The notes beneath the pieces are model-generated. The model saw only the letters and a program-made list of their open reading frames with translations. It ran no database searches and was not told the DNA's origin. Source: Smittium mucronatum (lineage: Eukaryota; Kickxellomycota; Harpellomycetes; Harpellales; Legeriomycetaceae). From it: 64,000 nucleotides of DNA. The stretch covers positions 40,867 to 104,866 of the forward strand of contig LSSL01000070.1 in the NCBI GenBank assembly GCA_001953115.1, written 5' to 3'. Shown one piece after another: positions 10,161 to 23,240 of the stretch (position 1 is the first letter of the stretch; each line of letters starts with the position of its first letter). The translations under genes and the position numbers were made by a program.

Positions 10161-10404
10161 ATGAATTCAACTAATTCAAAATGGCCTCTTCACCCCTTGG
10201 TTGCAAATTTAGATCATTCCAATGAATTTGAGGGCGGTAAGATTTACCAACCGATGGTATTCACATTATTTCGTAAAATATGTAAATAAATCAGCCCCAG
10301 ATCCGACTTTTTTTCCTACTTGGACAACATATATCGTGGCCTTGCTTCATTTGCCTAAAGTGCAAGATGCAGTTGTGATTTTGTACCACCCAAATTACAT
10401 CTAA
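10161..10404 (+). CDS. Short two-exon gene or gene fragment, possibly cyclin-box N-terminus
   Basis: Exon 1 is 10161-10236 and exon 2 is 10295-10404, with a 58-base intron starting GTAAGA and ending AATCAG. The spliced product is 61 residues, beginning MNSTNSKWPLHPLVANLDHS and continuing APDPTFFPTWTTYIVALLHL with PKVQDAVVIL. That second part has the spacing of a Pho80/Pcl-type cyclin start (APxPTFxxF...V...LPKxVVLLAL), but it ends after about 12 residues of the second helix, so a true cyclin would be truncated. A further acceptor-like CCTCCGCAG at about 10411-10419, just after the stop, may lead to another exon giving YMGFFVLLVSKITEFL. Function not established; a dead 5' end of a cyclin gene is equally possible. 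Confidence 0.4.
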
Positions 10405-12193
10405 ATCCCCTCCGCAGTTATATGGGTTTCTTCGTTCTTTTAGTGAGCAAAATTACTGAATTTTTATGAAACACTTGTGTTATTTTATAACTCCCAAAAT
10501 TAGGAATTCGCCATCCCGATCCCTTTTAATTGAAATTAATCATGAGTGATTCAACTGTAATCTTTTTTTAATGGGATTTATTTAAAAGCTAATATTGATT
10601 TATTTACTTCATTCTACAATTATCTTTGAATTTTATTGAACCCCCCCAAATTATACATGTCATTTAGACTATTTTATTAATATCTATGTTAATTTGCATT
10701 GGCTCGAAATTTATCTCCATGGTACTTCATGAATTAAATCCGGGATTGTTTTTTTTTTTTTGTTCGCTAGTTTTTTAAGCCATATCATTGGATTGAGCGG
10801 AAGCCTTCAGCTATAGAAACAAGATTTAGTGTTACATAATACTAAGAGAATTTGCTAAAGAGCAGCACCCGCACATTTATTGAGCCATAAACGGTTGTTT
10901 ATTTTTGGGGAAAATCATATTATATAATCCAGTCATGCAATATATGAATGTGGTGATTTATTATGGAAAATCTTCATCAAAAATTGCGACTGTTTTCAAA
11001 TTAGCTCCTGATGATTAATAAAGCCAAAAACATTCGATACCTTCATATGGACTAGTGAATATATAGTGTAAACATTATGAATTGTTCCTTATCTGGACTA
11101 TGGCATGTAAATGGCCTATAACCCTTTCAATTTAGGTGGCACAGAAATTTTTCCACATTCTAATTCCAGTACATTTTATAATAAAAATATCGAGTCTTTT
11201 TATTTTTTAGGCACCATTTCATACCGAAGAACCAGTATATACCAATATCTAGAAATTCAAAGCAATTTTTGAATTTGAAAGCTGAAGCTGATTAGTAGCT
11301 TATCTCGCAAATATAAAGGGCTAATCTAATCTAAAAAAATGAAGTTTTAAAAGACATGTTTTTGGGAAAAAAGAAAAATGCTATTGTTTATACTCCAATA
11401 GGCAATGGAATAAATAATCGAAAAAAATACACTCAGTAAAGATGTTTATGATCTATAAAGGCGCCTCTTGGGTCAATCCCCTTTTTTTAAGAAGATCTAA
11501 ACGAAGTTTATCTATTTATTCGTTATATAATAAATAGTTTGTTGAACCCCTATTGAGGATTCCACTTTTTGTCCCCCATTTGGTCTCTTGGAAAATGACA
11601 GCTATAAAAAGCATAATTTTATTAGACCAATTTTATTTATAGAATTATTTAATCTTTACGGGGGTTCTGTAAATAAAATAACAACTATAGGAGTGAAGAT
11701 TTTAAGACAAAAAAATGGAAAAAAGATAAGGAAAGATATATAGAGAAGAGAGAAGAGGAGGGTTGAGCCAAGGCTTTATTTTTAGAATACCCAATTGTGG
11801 CTCGGGGGGTTAAGTAACGGGGCTGAAATGATTTGTTCATATTATAACCCCGTATAAACTATTCTTAATTAGGTTAGAGCAATGTCAGTACGTAGAAGCT
11901 ATTAGACCGGAAAAAAATCAAACAGGGAAAATCAGGAGTAGGGAAGACCATTTCACGACAAGTGTAGTATGGTACACCATTTTCACAAACAGTCTGAAAT
12001 GTGTTTTTAGCGCGATGATCAAACACATAGTGATTTGTTATAGGAAGCTCGTTACAGTGATTTTGATTCTTTTGTAGGTGAGTGTATTTTTTATCAATCC
12101 TATTAAAAATTTGCATACTGAATGCTTATCCAGATAAATGATTTTTTTTTTTTTGGTACAAGACCCAATTCATGATTATCTGAACTGATATTA
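10405..12193. other. Intergenic, AT-rich, no gene supported
   Basis: Contains homopolymers (C7 at about 10642, T12 at about 10749) and an 80-residue minus-strand frame at 11874-12116 with many Cys and His residues but no family match. The stretch 11740-12116 is G+C-richer than its surroundings and could be an old coding remnant. Confidence 0.35.
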
Positions 12194-12372
12194 TGGTAGA
12201 ACCTCGCTTAAGTGCGCACTGTTCTTAAATTTTGATAATACATCGAAATCTTGAGATTGAATAATTCCTTATAAAAATTTTCTTTCTTAATTCGCATAAA
12301 AATCATAAAAAAAATGCATATTGGATTGAGGCAGTATCCCGCTTAAGTTTGCACTTAAGCAGGGTGTTACTG
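12194..12372. mobile_element. pogo/Tigger-like MITE with TA target duplication
   Basis: The left end TGGTAGAACCTCGCTTAAGTGC (starting 12194) matches the reverse complement of the right end, CAGTAACACCCTGCTTAAGTGC (ending 12372). TA flanks both ends. The CAGTA...CCTCGCTTAA termini and TA duplication are typical of pogo-group Tc1/mariner elements. At 179 bases it has no coding capacity. The right end additionally holds the palindrome GCTTAAGT-TTGC-ACTTAAGC. Confidence 0.6.
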
Positions 12373-15300
12373 TAATCCATTATGTTTCAAAAAAAAACAA
12401 AAAAAAACCTCTGCTTAGGTGAGTATGATTATGGACATTATTCTGATCTCTCTCAAAAACATAACCCTTATATTGGCAGTAGGGTCTAATGACTTTTAAT
12501 AAATTAATATTTTTTACATTTTTCAAGCCTTTTACTAACTTTTTTTACAGCTTTTCTGATTTCATCTGCAGTTAGGCCCCCTTATTTACTTATTACTAAC
12601 AGGAAACAAAAACCCATTATTTTCCTATTATAAATATTTTTAAATTAATGAACTATAACGAAATCAGATTTTATTCTGTACCGAATATGTATAACTTTTA
12701 GTGGGATATTCTGAACCGTATTAAAGATTAAATACATCTAAAATGCTGATAAATCGGAAACCCGGGTGAAGCATTTTTCATTTTTTATCTTTCCTATTTT
12801 TTTTTAGATTTGGGTATATTTTGATTATAGCAAGCCCTCTTTTAAAACACAAAATAAATTACCCCGGATTCGGGAATAGGTCATATAAACAGTTCAGGCA
12901 TTCTTTTTTCGGATTCATGTATTTTTACTTCAAGTACGTAAAAACTCCTATTGATTTCCAGTAATATACACATAAACATTATTTAAATTAGTGTGTTTAA
13001 AAAAAAAAAATTTTAGCTATCATATATAAACCCAATAGCGTCAATTTTTTTATTTTGGATATTTAAAAAGCTAAAAAAATATCCAAAGATATAATTATAT
13101 GAATTTTAAGTTTTTATTTTAAATAATAATAATATTATTATTATTATTAACGATAATATATAAACACACCCCTATATGTAGCATTCTATTATTTTAGAGG
13201 CTCATTAGTTACCAAAATTCATTGATTGGTTTTTTTGGGATGACTCTTATAAAAGAGAAGCCCCAAAAAGCTATTTTTCGGCTAAGCCTTGAACCGCTTA
13301 GAATCATTTTCACATGTGACTTTTATTTATCAAAAAGAGGAAGTAGACTATTTACATAATAAATTTTCGGCCAATTGAAGTGATATATTATTAATTATAT
13401 TGTTTGTTGTGATTAGCCAATGTTCCGATCCGAGATTTATTGTTTCTATTTTATGTCTTATAATATATATCTAATTTAAGTATATTTTAATTAGAAAATC
13501 CAGTTTTTTTATTAATTAGTTATTAAATTTGAAAAATCTGCGGGTTTAGATTACAGGTTTATTTTTAATAAAATCATCTACCTTTTTTATTTTAAAACAA
13601 CAAGTTTGCAATAATATATTCTATACCCATCAACAATATATTGAAACTTTTTCTATATAATAATAAACTGCATCAAATTTTTATGCATTATAGGCGTATA
13701 GATCACGCATCATAGTTAATACAAGGTTTTTACCAATTTTTTATTTGATTGGATTATCAATTAACGAGTTGAGGTTCCATTTTTTTTCTTTAGAATTCTA
13801 ATTGCTCTTAACTTATTATCGTTGGTTTTTCAAGATGGATTGAAAGTTACGTCATATATCTCAAAGCACCCACAAATATATCCGCCTTAATACATGTATA
13901 ATTAATAATATCGTCATAAGCTAAAATTATGAGTTTTTTTTAATTTTTCTAAACTCAATGATTTGTTTTTGTGATTCTTTTAGCTGAATTATAATTATAA
14001 ATTGTGCATTTTTAACTTTATTAATTAAATTCTTTGGTCACTAATGATCTATAATTCGGATTCTGAAATTTCACAATATCGATAAAAAAATAAACAATGT
14101 TTCCCAAAGTTTAAATCGATCTTACCAATAAAAACAACCAATATTAATTATTTATGCAAGCTCAGTTTATAAAAAAAATTCTCTGTTTTTAAGTGGTTAA
14201 AAAAATATTGAATTTCAATTTTTTTTTGTATTTCAATATTACGAAAGCCAAAAAATTTTCCCATTTTGGATATAAAGCATCAAATTTTAACCAATAATAT
14301 ATAAATTATTTAATCCAATTAAATATGAACCTTTGATATCCAAGATAATCTCATCTAAAGATCTTTAATTACATCGTCACCGACGTACCAAGATATTACC
14401 AATTTTATGAAATATAAAGATTTTTGTGTCACATAAAAAAAATCCTATAAATAACTATGGTCATGTTGCAAGAAAAAAAAAGAAGAAAAAAATTAACTCT
14501 CTAAAATAAATGCGGAATATATATATATATATATACTCATATACATATATTTGTGATTTCAATCCTAAAATTTTCAAATGAATCAGTTTTTAACCTGAAT
14601 ACCTAGAAAGAATGCATCGCATACACAATCAGAAATAAATAAATTACGGCCTTAATAATTTTATTTATGATAAGGATATTTTTAAAAATCGACAGAAATG
14701 GCTTTTTACCAAAAAAGTTAAACTATAATATAAATATTGATTCGATATAAACACGAAAAATACGTCAAAATGGATGTGTGTGTGTATAAGTACTAGACTT
14801 GAAATGTTGATTTCAATAGAATTATATGGATAAACCTAGATATTTTTGGGATAAATTACTGTATTTATAAAGCAAATAGTCTTATTATAACACTTTTATT
14901 AAAAGTTTTGCAGATAGATGCTATAAATCAATTGAAGTTAGCATTTTTAATAAATTATACTTGTATAAAATATACTAATTTACATTGATTTTAATTCGTA
15001 TTAAATTATAAGAAATTCATAGATTCTGTATAATTTGAGTTTTTTTGTCTAAGAGCGGGATCTGTTTAATAGGATAAATCTAAATTAAATTCGCTCAATA
15101 TGTTTTCTCTAATTATTGTGTATGTTTTGAATAAAGGGATTAATATAAGGGTAAAAAATTAATCGGATACAACAAGTGTCATTTTTGATAAATTTCTGAT
15201 GTGATTTTTTTCGATATAAACGCTTAAAATATATTCATTTTGTTTTTTGAAGCCATATTGTTGATTTTAATAGAAATTTTTATAAAACTCTCAGAGATTT

Positions 15301-18300
15301 GGTTTCAAAAATATTAATACTTGCAATATTGTAGATTAAAATACAGGAATTTAATGTAATTGACAAGAAATAACAGTTAAATAAAGCATAAATTAGGTCA
15401 GATTCGATGATAAGTATAATTTTTGATTTTTTAAAAGCTGTTTTTTTTAAAATTAACATCAATAACAATTAAAAAATTTAAATTCATATTATGTTTTGAA
15501 AAAATCATTCGTCTTTTTAAAATCTGTCTTTTCATTTATAAGAAAAATTTACATTGTTTATCAAAAATACTTTAAAAGATGGCGTTTATATCATATTAAA
15601 TAATAACACGGCTTATTATTTCCATTCACATTATTTTTTTATTTTGATATACAAAAAATTAGCCATTTATTAGGGCTTATATAACTCTATAAAAATAGGG
15701 GGTGAGTATAAAAGATTGGGATGTCTCATATTCAATAAAGGCTTATGCTAACAATTTTGCATTATCAATCGATTATTTGAATATAATAGGTTTTTAATTA
15801 TTCATCTATTTTTTTCTATATGTTAAATACATTAATTATTTATTATGTAGGCTATATCACACTAAAAATTTAAAAATATTATGAATCTGAAACAAATAAA
15901 CCTATTTTATACCAAAAATTCGAATTAAAAAAACGACACTTTGCTCAGATATATTTTGAAAATATACATTTAATTAAAAAAAATTATATATTAGTAGAAA
16001 TTTCGTTATATTCTTACTCTAAAACAATCCTCTAACTTATTTAAAGCAATAATTTAATTATAAAAATAGGTATGAACTAATATAAATATCCTTTTAAGGT
16101 TTATCTCGTGAATAACTTCCTGGTATATTCCACAATAAGTATGGAAATCTACAAAAAAATAACTTACTATTATAATAAAATCTGTTGAATTTTAAGACTT
16201 AAAAAATCCGAAGAAGAAAATATATCTATATCCATTCCCTAATTACGACACGTAAAATACAACTGAAACCTATATAAACGATAATTTTATACTAATAGAT
16301 ATCTTTGATTTATAAAAATAACAGGGTGTATGTTGATTTTTTTTAGTTTTTGTAAATTGTATTGCTTATAAATTTGATTTTCACTTTATTTACTCGATCA
16401 GTTTTTGAAAATAATCTTTAAACAAAATTTATGAGTTTTTACTAATAATAAAGTAAAATTAAATAACGTTTTTTTATAAGAAAGTTCATTTTTCACTTTT
16501 AAGTATAATATGATTTCATTAAGTTTCTAACTAGAGTTATATTTGTTTTAAATCGCTTTTTTTTTTTTGAAAAAAAGGACAATAAAACGCTATCTAAATT
16601 TGAAAAAATATGCAGTATATTTTTTCATAATGTATTATTCGCTCTAATTTTTTAAACCAAGCATAATTATTTTTTTAAAATGTTTATCGAATTTCATTTA
16701 TGATTATACCATAAAAAAACTGGGCATTTTATCTAACTTTTTTCCACCATTAAATTTTTTTAAAATACTCAAAATTAACAAAGCCATCTTTTTAATTATA
16801 TATATATATTAACTTTTTCTGTTTAAAATATAAAGATTTTTTAGGATAATTAATGTTCTTTTATTCTTAGGGGATTTTAGTAAGGTGATATGTGCATTTA
16901 AAACTTTGTTTTCTGAAGGAAATTGTATTCAAATTTAGCAATTATTTCTCAAAAAAGCATTTAGCCATTATTTATAAATAATTCGAGGTAAGTTTTTCTT
17001 AGTAAAGTTTAAGCATTGTTTATTATTACCACGACTATAAATTTTCTATATCCACAAAAAAATTTATGGAAAAAGTGAATTTAGGGGTTTTTAAATACTA
17101 TCTGAATTACTTTATCCTAATCGACTCTTTGGATCCCTTAGCCGCATTTATCTGATTTTCAATATGAATTTCAGATTTTATAGATTCTTTCCAAAAATAA
17201 ATAAATTTAAAGTTAATTCAAACATATTATTCTAATATGATTTGAATTTTTTGAGATATAAAGAAAATATCTCTCTAAAGGCTTTTCACAACACTAAACA
17301 TATATATTTACCCACCATTCCCATTATATAGCATTTGCAAAAATTAATGAGTAGTTTAAAAATTGAATATGGTAATTATTTATTCAATGAGCGAACTTTT
17401 TACTTTAAAATTTTCGATGAATTTCCAATTAAGCGTTTTTTATTTGAAAAAAGAAAATTTTCCTATTGAAAAAATGGTTTTTTTCCAAACTGCAGTGAGA
17501 ATTTTAAAATTAAAAATTATTTCTATGAAAATTAGGTCTATTCCGTTTGAAATTATCTAACCATGGGGGTTTTTTTTATAAAATCTGAAGATTTATTAAC
17601 AGTTTCAACCAATACATTATTACTTTATTTGGATATGTTTTAAATTTCTTTTAAAAAATCCTATTCCATATTATAGTTTTGGTCTGCCGCGATCTTTCTG
17701 CGCCATGATTAATTATTAAGCATAAAAAGCATTCTTTATCTGCAAAAATTATCAAATTTATAAAATATAATCTTTTATTTTGCTTTTTTTGAACGAAATT
17801 TTTGATATTTTTAGTTCGGAAAATTTTCTGTATTTGTAGAATTGTGAAATTGTCTATTTTTTTATGTAAAAAATCCATTTTTATTAAGAAAAATAGGATA
17901 TATTTTAATTTAATTATAATTGTAATTTTAAAATATATGATTAGAGAATGTCAATCGAAATTGACATAATTTTCATAGTGCTCATTATTTCAGCCGTAAA
18001 ATTTTCGTTTTTCAAATAAGAAAATGTCAATTTGAAGGTGGTGACTTTTAAATATGATATTTATCGACTATTTGAATGGAAATATTCACAATAATTGAGT
18101 AAAAAAATGATCATACCTAATATTTAAATTTATTATTCAATAATTGGAAACCGATAATTAATTTTTATCAAGAAAATAAACAAAATTAATGTGTATTGAT
18201 TTTACTTCGTTGAGTATTGGATTTTTATATCATATTAATTAATTTTTTGTTTATCGATCACATAAAATATTATCAGATTTGCAACATCCTTATTTATTTA

Positions 18301-19990
18301 ACTGTTTTTTGCAACAATAATACGAGAAAAGCAAATGATATACCATTTTTTTGAATCGGAATATCATAGTAAGGATTGTTTAAGAAAAAAATTTTTTTAC
18401 AGAATAAAAGGCGCTAATTTTTTTAATATATTTATATCTACTTTATTTTTTTTTAATAAAAAGATTCTTTATCTGAGTTCGGATCAGGTATCTTAAAAAT
18501 TATTTTAGATTTACTAATCTAATTTTTAAAAAATTGCGGAATATTTACAATCGAGTTTTCTACCAATAAAATTACTGGATTTATTGAAACCAGTTTTAGC
18601 TTCGAGAGGCTAGATTAAAGTTTTTTTCTAGTTTTATAATTTCAAAAAAAAATAAAAATAAAAATAAATTTTTTTTTTATAATAAAAGGTGCCATTTTTG
18701 ATTATATTTTAAAGAAAAACGAAAAACGAAAAATATTTTTTAATAAGATCTTTATTTAGAGTATAGTAGGTTTTATTTTAGATATGCGATCATTTTTTCA
18801 ATATAAAATCAATTGAAGGCTATATAAGTAGCATTATGAATTTAATATGAGGAATTTTCTTTCTCAAAAAAAGTATTTGAGAAATAGATGTAATTTAGCA
18901 GATAATCATTTTATATTTTTTTACAACTAAATATAAATTATAAGCACTTTCAAATGCAGATTTAGTTATTAAATATATAAGATATTTTTTCTACAGACTC
19001 AGGAATTTTTTTTAGATATTTTGGTATAATAAAAAAAGTTTTGAATTATAATTTTATCATTGAGAAATTATCTATAACGCGCGTAGAAATCTTTTTAAAA
19101 TTTTATTATATAAATTATTCTTTTTTTTAGAATAATGATTAGAAAAATTTATTTATTATTTTATATGTACTACTAGCAAATTTCTTGCCTAATTTCAATT
19201 TTTAAATGTTTTTTATTTTTCATAATTATAATATTTATTCAGAATACCTTGATAGACCCAACGGAAAGCTCTTATGTACTATCAAAAATAGCAATTTTAT
19301 CAAAATAAAAATAATATATCCGAAGAAAAAAATATTAATGGTAATAAAAAAGTCTATTTATAAATAATTTATTACAAAAAGACATTAATTTACAAAAATA
19401 TGGATCTTTAAAGGTATTTATCTACAAGGTTATTAATATTCAAACAGGGAATTTTTTTTAATACATCTATGCATCAAAAGATATATGTACATAAAAGAGG
19501 AAATTATCTTAAAATCCATTTTTTTTAAATTATATTTCTTCAAACAGTATTTTTACGACCTTTAAATTATACTTTTTAAAACTGAAAATAATTAAAGGTC
19601 TCAGTTATTTTATAAATCAATCATTTTTTTTACTTTTCCTTAAACTGTAATATAAAATCAATTTTTAGCAATATAAAAAATAAAACTAACTCAAAGTAAA
19701 TAAAATAGTAAAGGACAAAAAAAAAAGTATGTCACATAATAATTAAATAAAAACTATAAATATCAAAGTAAATTACTACAAATAACCAACGCTTCACTAA
19801 AATTTTAGTAATTTTCTAGAATACATAAGAAAAACCCGAATCTACGTAAGAGCCCACAGATTTACTATAGAAGTTTATTATAATTTTTTTTATAAAATAC
19901 GTGGTTTTTTTATATTTATACTATAAATATGAGCGTTAAATATTTTTCATTATTTTTGAAATAAAATAAAATTATAAACAAATAATATTT
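12373..19990. other. Left part of the AT-rich gene desert
   Basis: No coding signature on either strand. G+C falls steeply from about 13 kb. Simple repeats are present: (AAT/ATT)n at about 13125-13150, an AT dinucleotide tract at about 14519-14534, and many A or T runs of 8-12. Open frames here are short and composed of the residues that AT-rich DNA gives by chance (K, N, I, F, Y, L). Confidence 0.6.
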
Positions 19991-20682
19991 ATCAGTAAAC
20001 TTTGAAATAATCCAAATTTTTATCTATCAAAGCTTTTATAAATTAAATGAAATTTTAGGGGGTTTTTAAATTGATTATATTTATCCCAGTGAGTTGAGAA
20101 TTTTCATTATTTAATCAATGTTAGCTATTATTAAAAACATCATTCATCTTTTCCCCAAAACCCAAATTCAAACACTAATCGATTTATTTATCTTATTAGA
20201 CCGACATATAGCAAATCTGATTATAACACTAAAAGAATTAAAAGAGATGAACCTTAAATATATCTAAATGATTATAAATAGCTAGTGGTCTCAATATTCA
20301 GCAAAGGAAACTTCATTATTACTTTTATCTTTGTAAAGTTTTTATGATTTTTTTTAATACCCTGAGAAACTAATTTAAATATTACTTTTAAAGGGTAATG
20401 TATTAATAAAAATATTAAAATCGAGAAATTTTCAAAATTTCCATATTTAATAAAAAAAAAAGGGCATGCAAGACTTTTTTTTATTGTTTTTATGGAACCT
20501 AACACTCCATAAACCTAGATTTTTCAAAAAAAAACGTTAAAACTTCCATATATATTGAATTAACAGGGGGGTGAAATAAAAAAAAAAGTATTAAATTTTA
20601 ATGATCTTTTTTCCCATTACATAAATAAAAAATTGTTACCAGCTTTTGTTCTATTTAAAATTTACGGCAAATTTAGAAAATT
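19991..20682 (+). repeat. Inverted repeat 1, left arm
   Basis: Almost identical to the reverse complement of 22549-23240; I see only isolated single-base differences, for example one that changes F to S in the 77-codon frame the two arms share at 20272-20505 and 22726-22959. That frame is a product of AT-rich sequence, not a gene. The outer limit is at ATCAGTAAACTTTG, the inner limit just after AAATTTAGAAAAT. Confidence 0.9.
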
Positions 20683-22548
20683 TTATTTTTTCGTGAGCTG
20701 ATTAAATAATTTTTCTATATTTTTTTGTCACAAATGTTATAAACCTAATAGTTAAGATTATATTTGTTTTAAAATAAAATTTCCAAAATACACCCAAGAA
20801 ATTTAAATTTAAAATCTAATATCAGAACCAAAACTTGATTTTATTTGATTCTGAAACAGATGAGCTTTTTAAAGCATTTTTGGGCATTAAAAATAATAAA
20901 AAATATATAAGATAAAATTATAATTAAAATATTTCATATTTTCTAAAATCGTATCTTCTGATAATTTCTACAATTATTAGAAATTCGAGCTATTTAGAAG
21001 AAAAAGGAGGTTTATTATAAGCTTTTTCAACCTGACATCGATTATCTTAAAAATATTTGCGCTTATACTCGAAATGATTTTCAGACGATCTTGAACCGAA
21101 TTGAATTTTTAAAAAAGGGGAAATAATAGCTAAAAATTGAAAAAAGAAAAACTTTTGAAAAAACGTAGGCAAGATCAATTGAGTTTCACAGAACTTCTAG
21201 CTCCGATTGAAATTTTTTAATATTTATCTTTTAATGCTTTAGTTATTTCAAATTAATCTCACCCTGAAAATAAACGCCAATAGATTTTTCAGATAGACCA
21301 GATATTTTAAATTAAACACTTTTTAATCCATAAAAGTGGTTGTAGTAGAAAATGAAAGAAATCTCTGATAAATAAGAATTTATATGTTTTCCAGAAAATC
21401 ATTATTGAAGAAAATAAGCTTTTTTGCTTCCGGAAATATCAGAAGTGGTGATTTATTTTTATAAAAGCTCAATATTTTATTTAATAAATAGTTTTTTTTT
21501 TAAAAAAAGATTCTAAGGAGTAATTAAATGATAAGTAATAAATACGAAGTTCAACTTCTTAACTTTGAATTTATAATATCATATTTATTAATAAAAGATT
21601 ATGGTTTCGTGAAAATATCCAAATTTAAGCCAATAGCTTCATAAAAATTTATATTTATTGATTTTTATTCACTTTAAATATTTCTTACAGTAGAGTAATA
21701 TAAATTGCAGAATTAAGCAAATTTTATTCGGAAAAATCTTCCCAAATTCATGTTTTTTTACGCTAAATTCATGTATAAATGAAATTAAAAAACAAGTCAA
21801 GTGTTCTAAATTTAAAATTACTGGAAGAATAGCACATAATTAAAAATTAAAAGTTTAATATTGATTTTTATAAAAAATAATAAGAATGTGAATAAATAAA
21901 TTAATTAATTATTCTGAAAATATTAGTAATGATTGTGTTAATAGATAAGTAAAATACAATAAAATTTTATATCACTTGTACTAACCGAAAAATTGAAATT
22001 TTATATGAAATAATTATTATTTATAGTGAAGAAAAAATATGATATATTTACGCAAAATATGGACAGTGATAATTTTGAAAATAAAAATTTAAATCGTACT
22101 TTGGGATAGAATAAAGATAAAGACTATAAAGTATGATTAAAATGGGATTTGAAACAAAAAATTAATTGAATTATTACTAGAAAATTGTTCTTTAGTTATC
22201 GAATTGGAACTGAGCATTGAAAAATAAAGTGGAAATTATGTTAATATAATCATAAAAATAGGAGATTTCAGATAATATAGGCTGGTATTCAGAAAATATA
22301 TTTAATTTTATTTCAAGAGTAAACGCTCTTTGAAGGGCAGATAAATTTGAAATCTAATTTATTCGCAAAATTCGATGTAAAAAAACGAGTTAAATTTTTC
22401 TAGAGTTGAAGAAAATGAAGGGAAGAAAATCAGATCATGTTATGACAGTATATTTAAAACATGAGAGGTGGTAATCTAGTATTTTTTAGAAAAGTCATCT
22501 GAAAATTTTCAGTTTATATATTATAAAAAAAGGCAAAGTTTTGGAGAA
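20683..22548. other. Loop between the arms of inverted repeat 1
   Basis: About 1.87 kb, AT-rich. The stretch 21030-21210 is somewhat richer in G+C, but no transposase motif could be read in any frame. If the whole is a transposon, its gene has decayed beyond recognition or it is non-autonomous. Confidence 0.5.
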
Positions 22549-23240
22549 TTTTTTCTAAATTTACCGTAAATTTTAAATAGAACAAAAGCTGGTAACAATT
22601 TTTTATTTATGTAATGGGAAAAAAGATCATTAAAATTTAATACTTTTTTTTTTATTTCACCCCCCTGTTAATTCAATATATATGGAAGTTTTAACGTTTT
22701 TTTTTGAAAAATCTAGGTTTATGGAGTGTTAGGTTCCATAAAAACAATAAAAAAAAGTCTTGCATGCCCTTTTTTTTTTATTAAATATGGAAATTTTGAA
22801 AATTTCTCGATTTTAATATTTTTATTAATACATTACCCTTTAAAAGTAATATCTAAATTAGTTTCTCAGGGTATTAAAAAAAATCATAAAAACTTTACAA
22901 AGATAAAAGTAATAATGAAGTTTCCTTTGCTGAATATTGAGACCACTAGCTATTTATAATCATTTAGATATATTTAAGGTTCATCTCTTTTAATTCTTTT
23001 AGTGTTATAATCAGATTTGTTATATGTCGGTCTAATAAGATAAATAAATCGATTAGTGTTTGAATTTGGGTTTTGGGGAAAAGATGAATGATGTTTTTAA
23101 TAATAGCTAACATTGATTAAATAATGAAAATTCTCAACTCACTGGGATAAATATAATCAATTTAAAAACCCCCTAAAATTTCATTTAATTTATAAAAGCT
23201 TTGATAGATAAAAATTTGGATTATTTCAAAGAATACTGAT
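22549..23240 (-). repeat. Inverted repeat 1, right arm
   Basis: Reverse-complement partner of 19991-20682, same length (about 692 bases). The identity stops abruptly at TTATTTCAAAG followed by different bases on each side, which gives sharp outer borders. Confidence 0.9.

Noticed and set aside
11874..12116. 80-residue Cys/His-containing minus-strand frame
   Set aside because: Spacing of Cys and His does not fit a zinc-finger class that I know; possibly an old transposon remnant but not supportable.
20272..22959. Two almost identical 77-residue frames (20272-20505 minus, 22726-22959 plus) as a duplicated gene
   Set aside because: They are the same place in the two arms of inverted repeat 1; composition (K, I, F, N, S) is what AT-rich DNA gives by chance, with no family signature.
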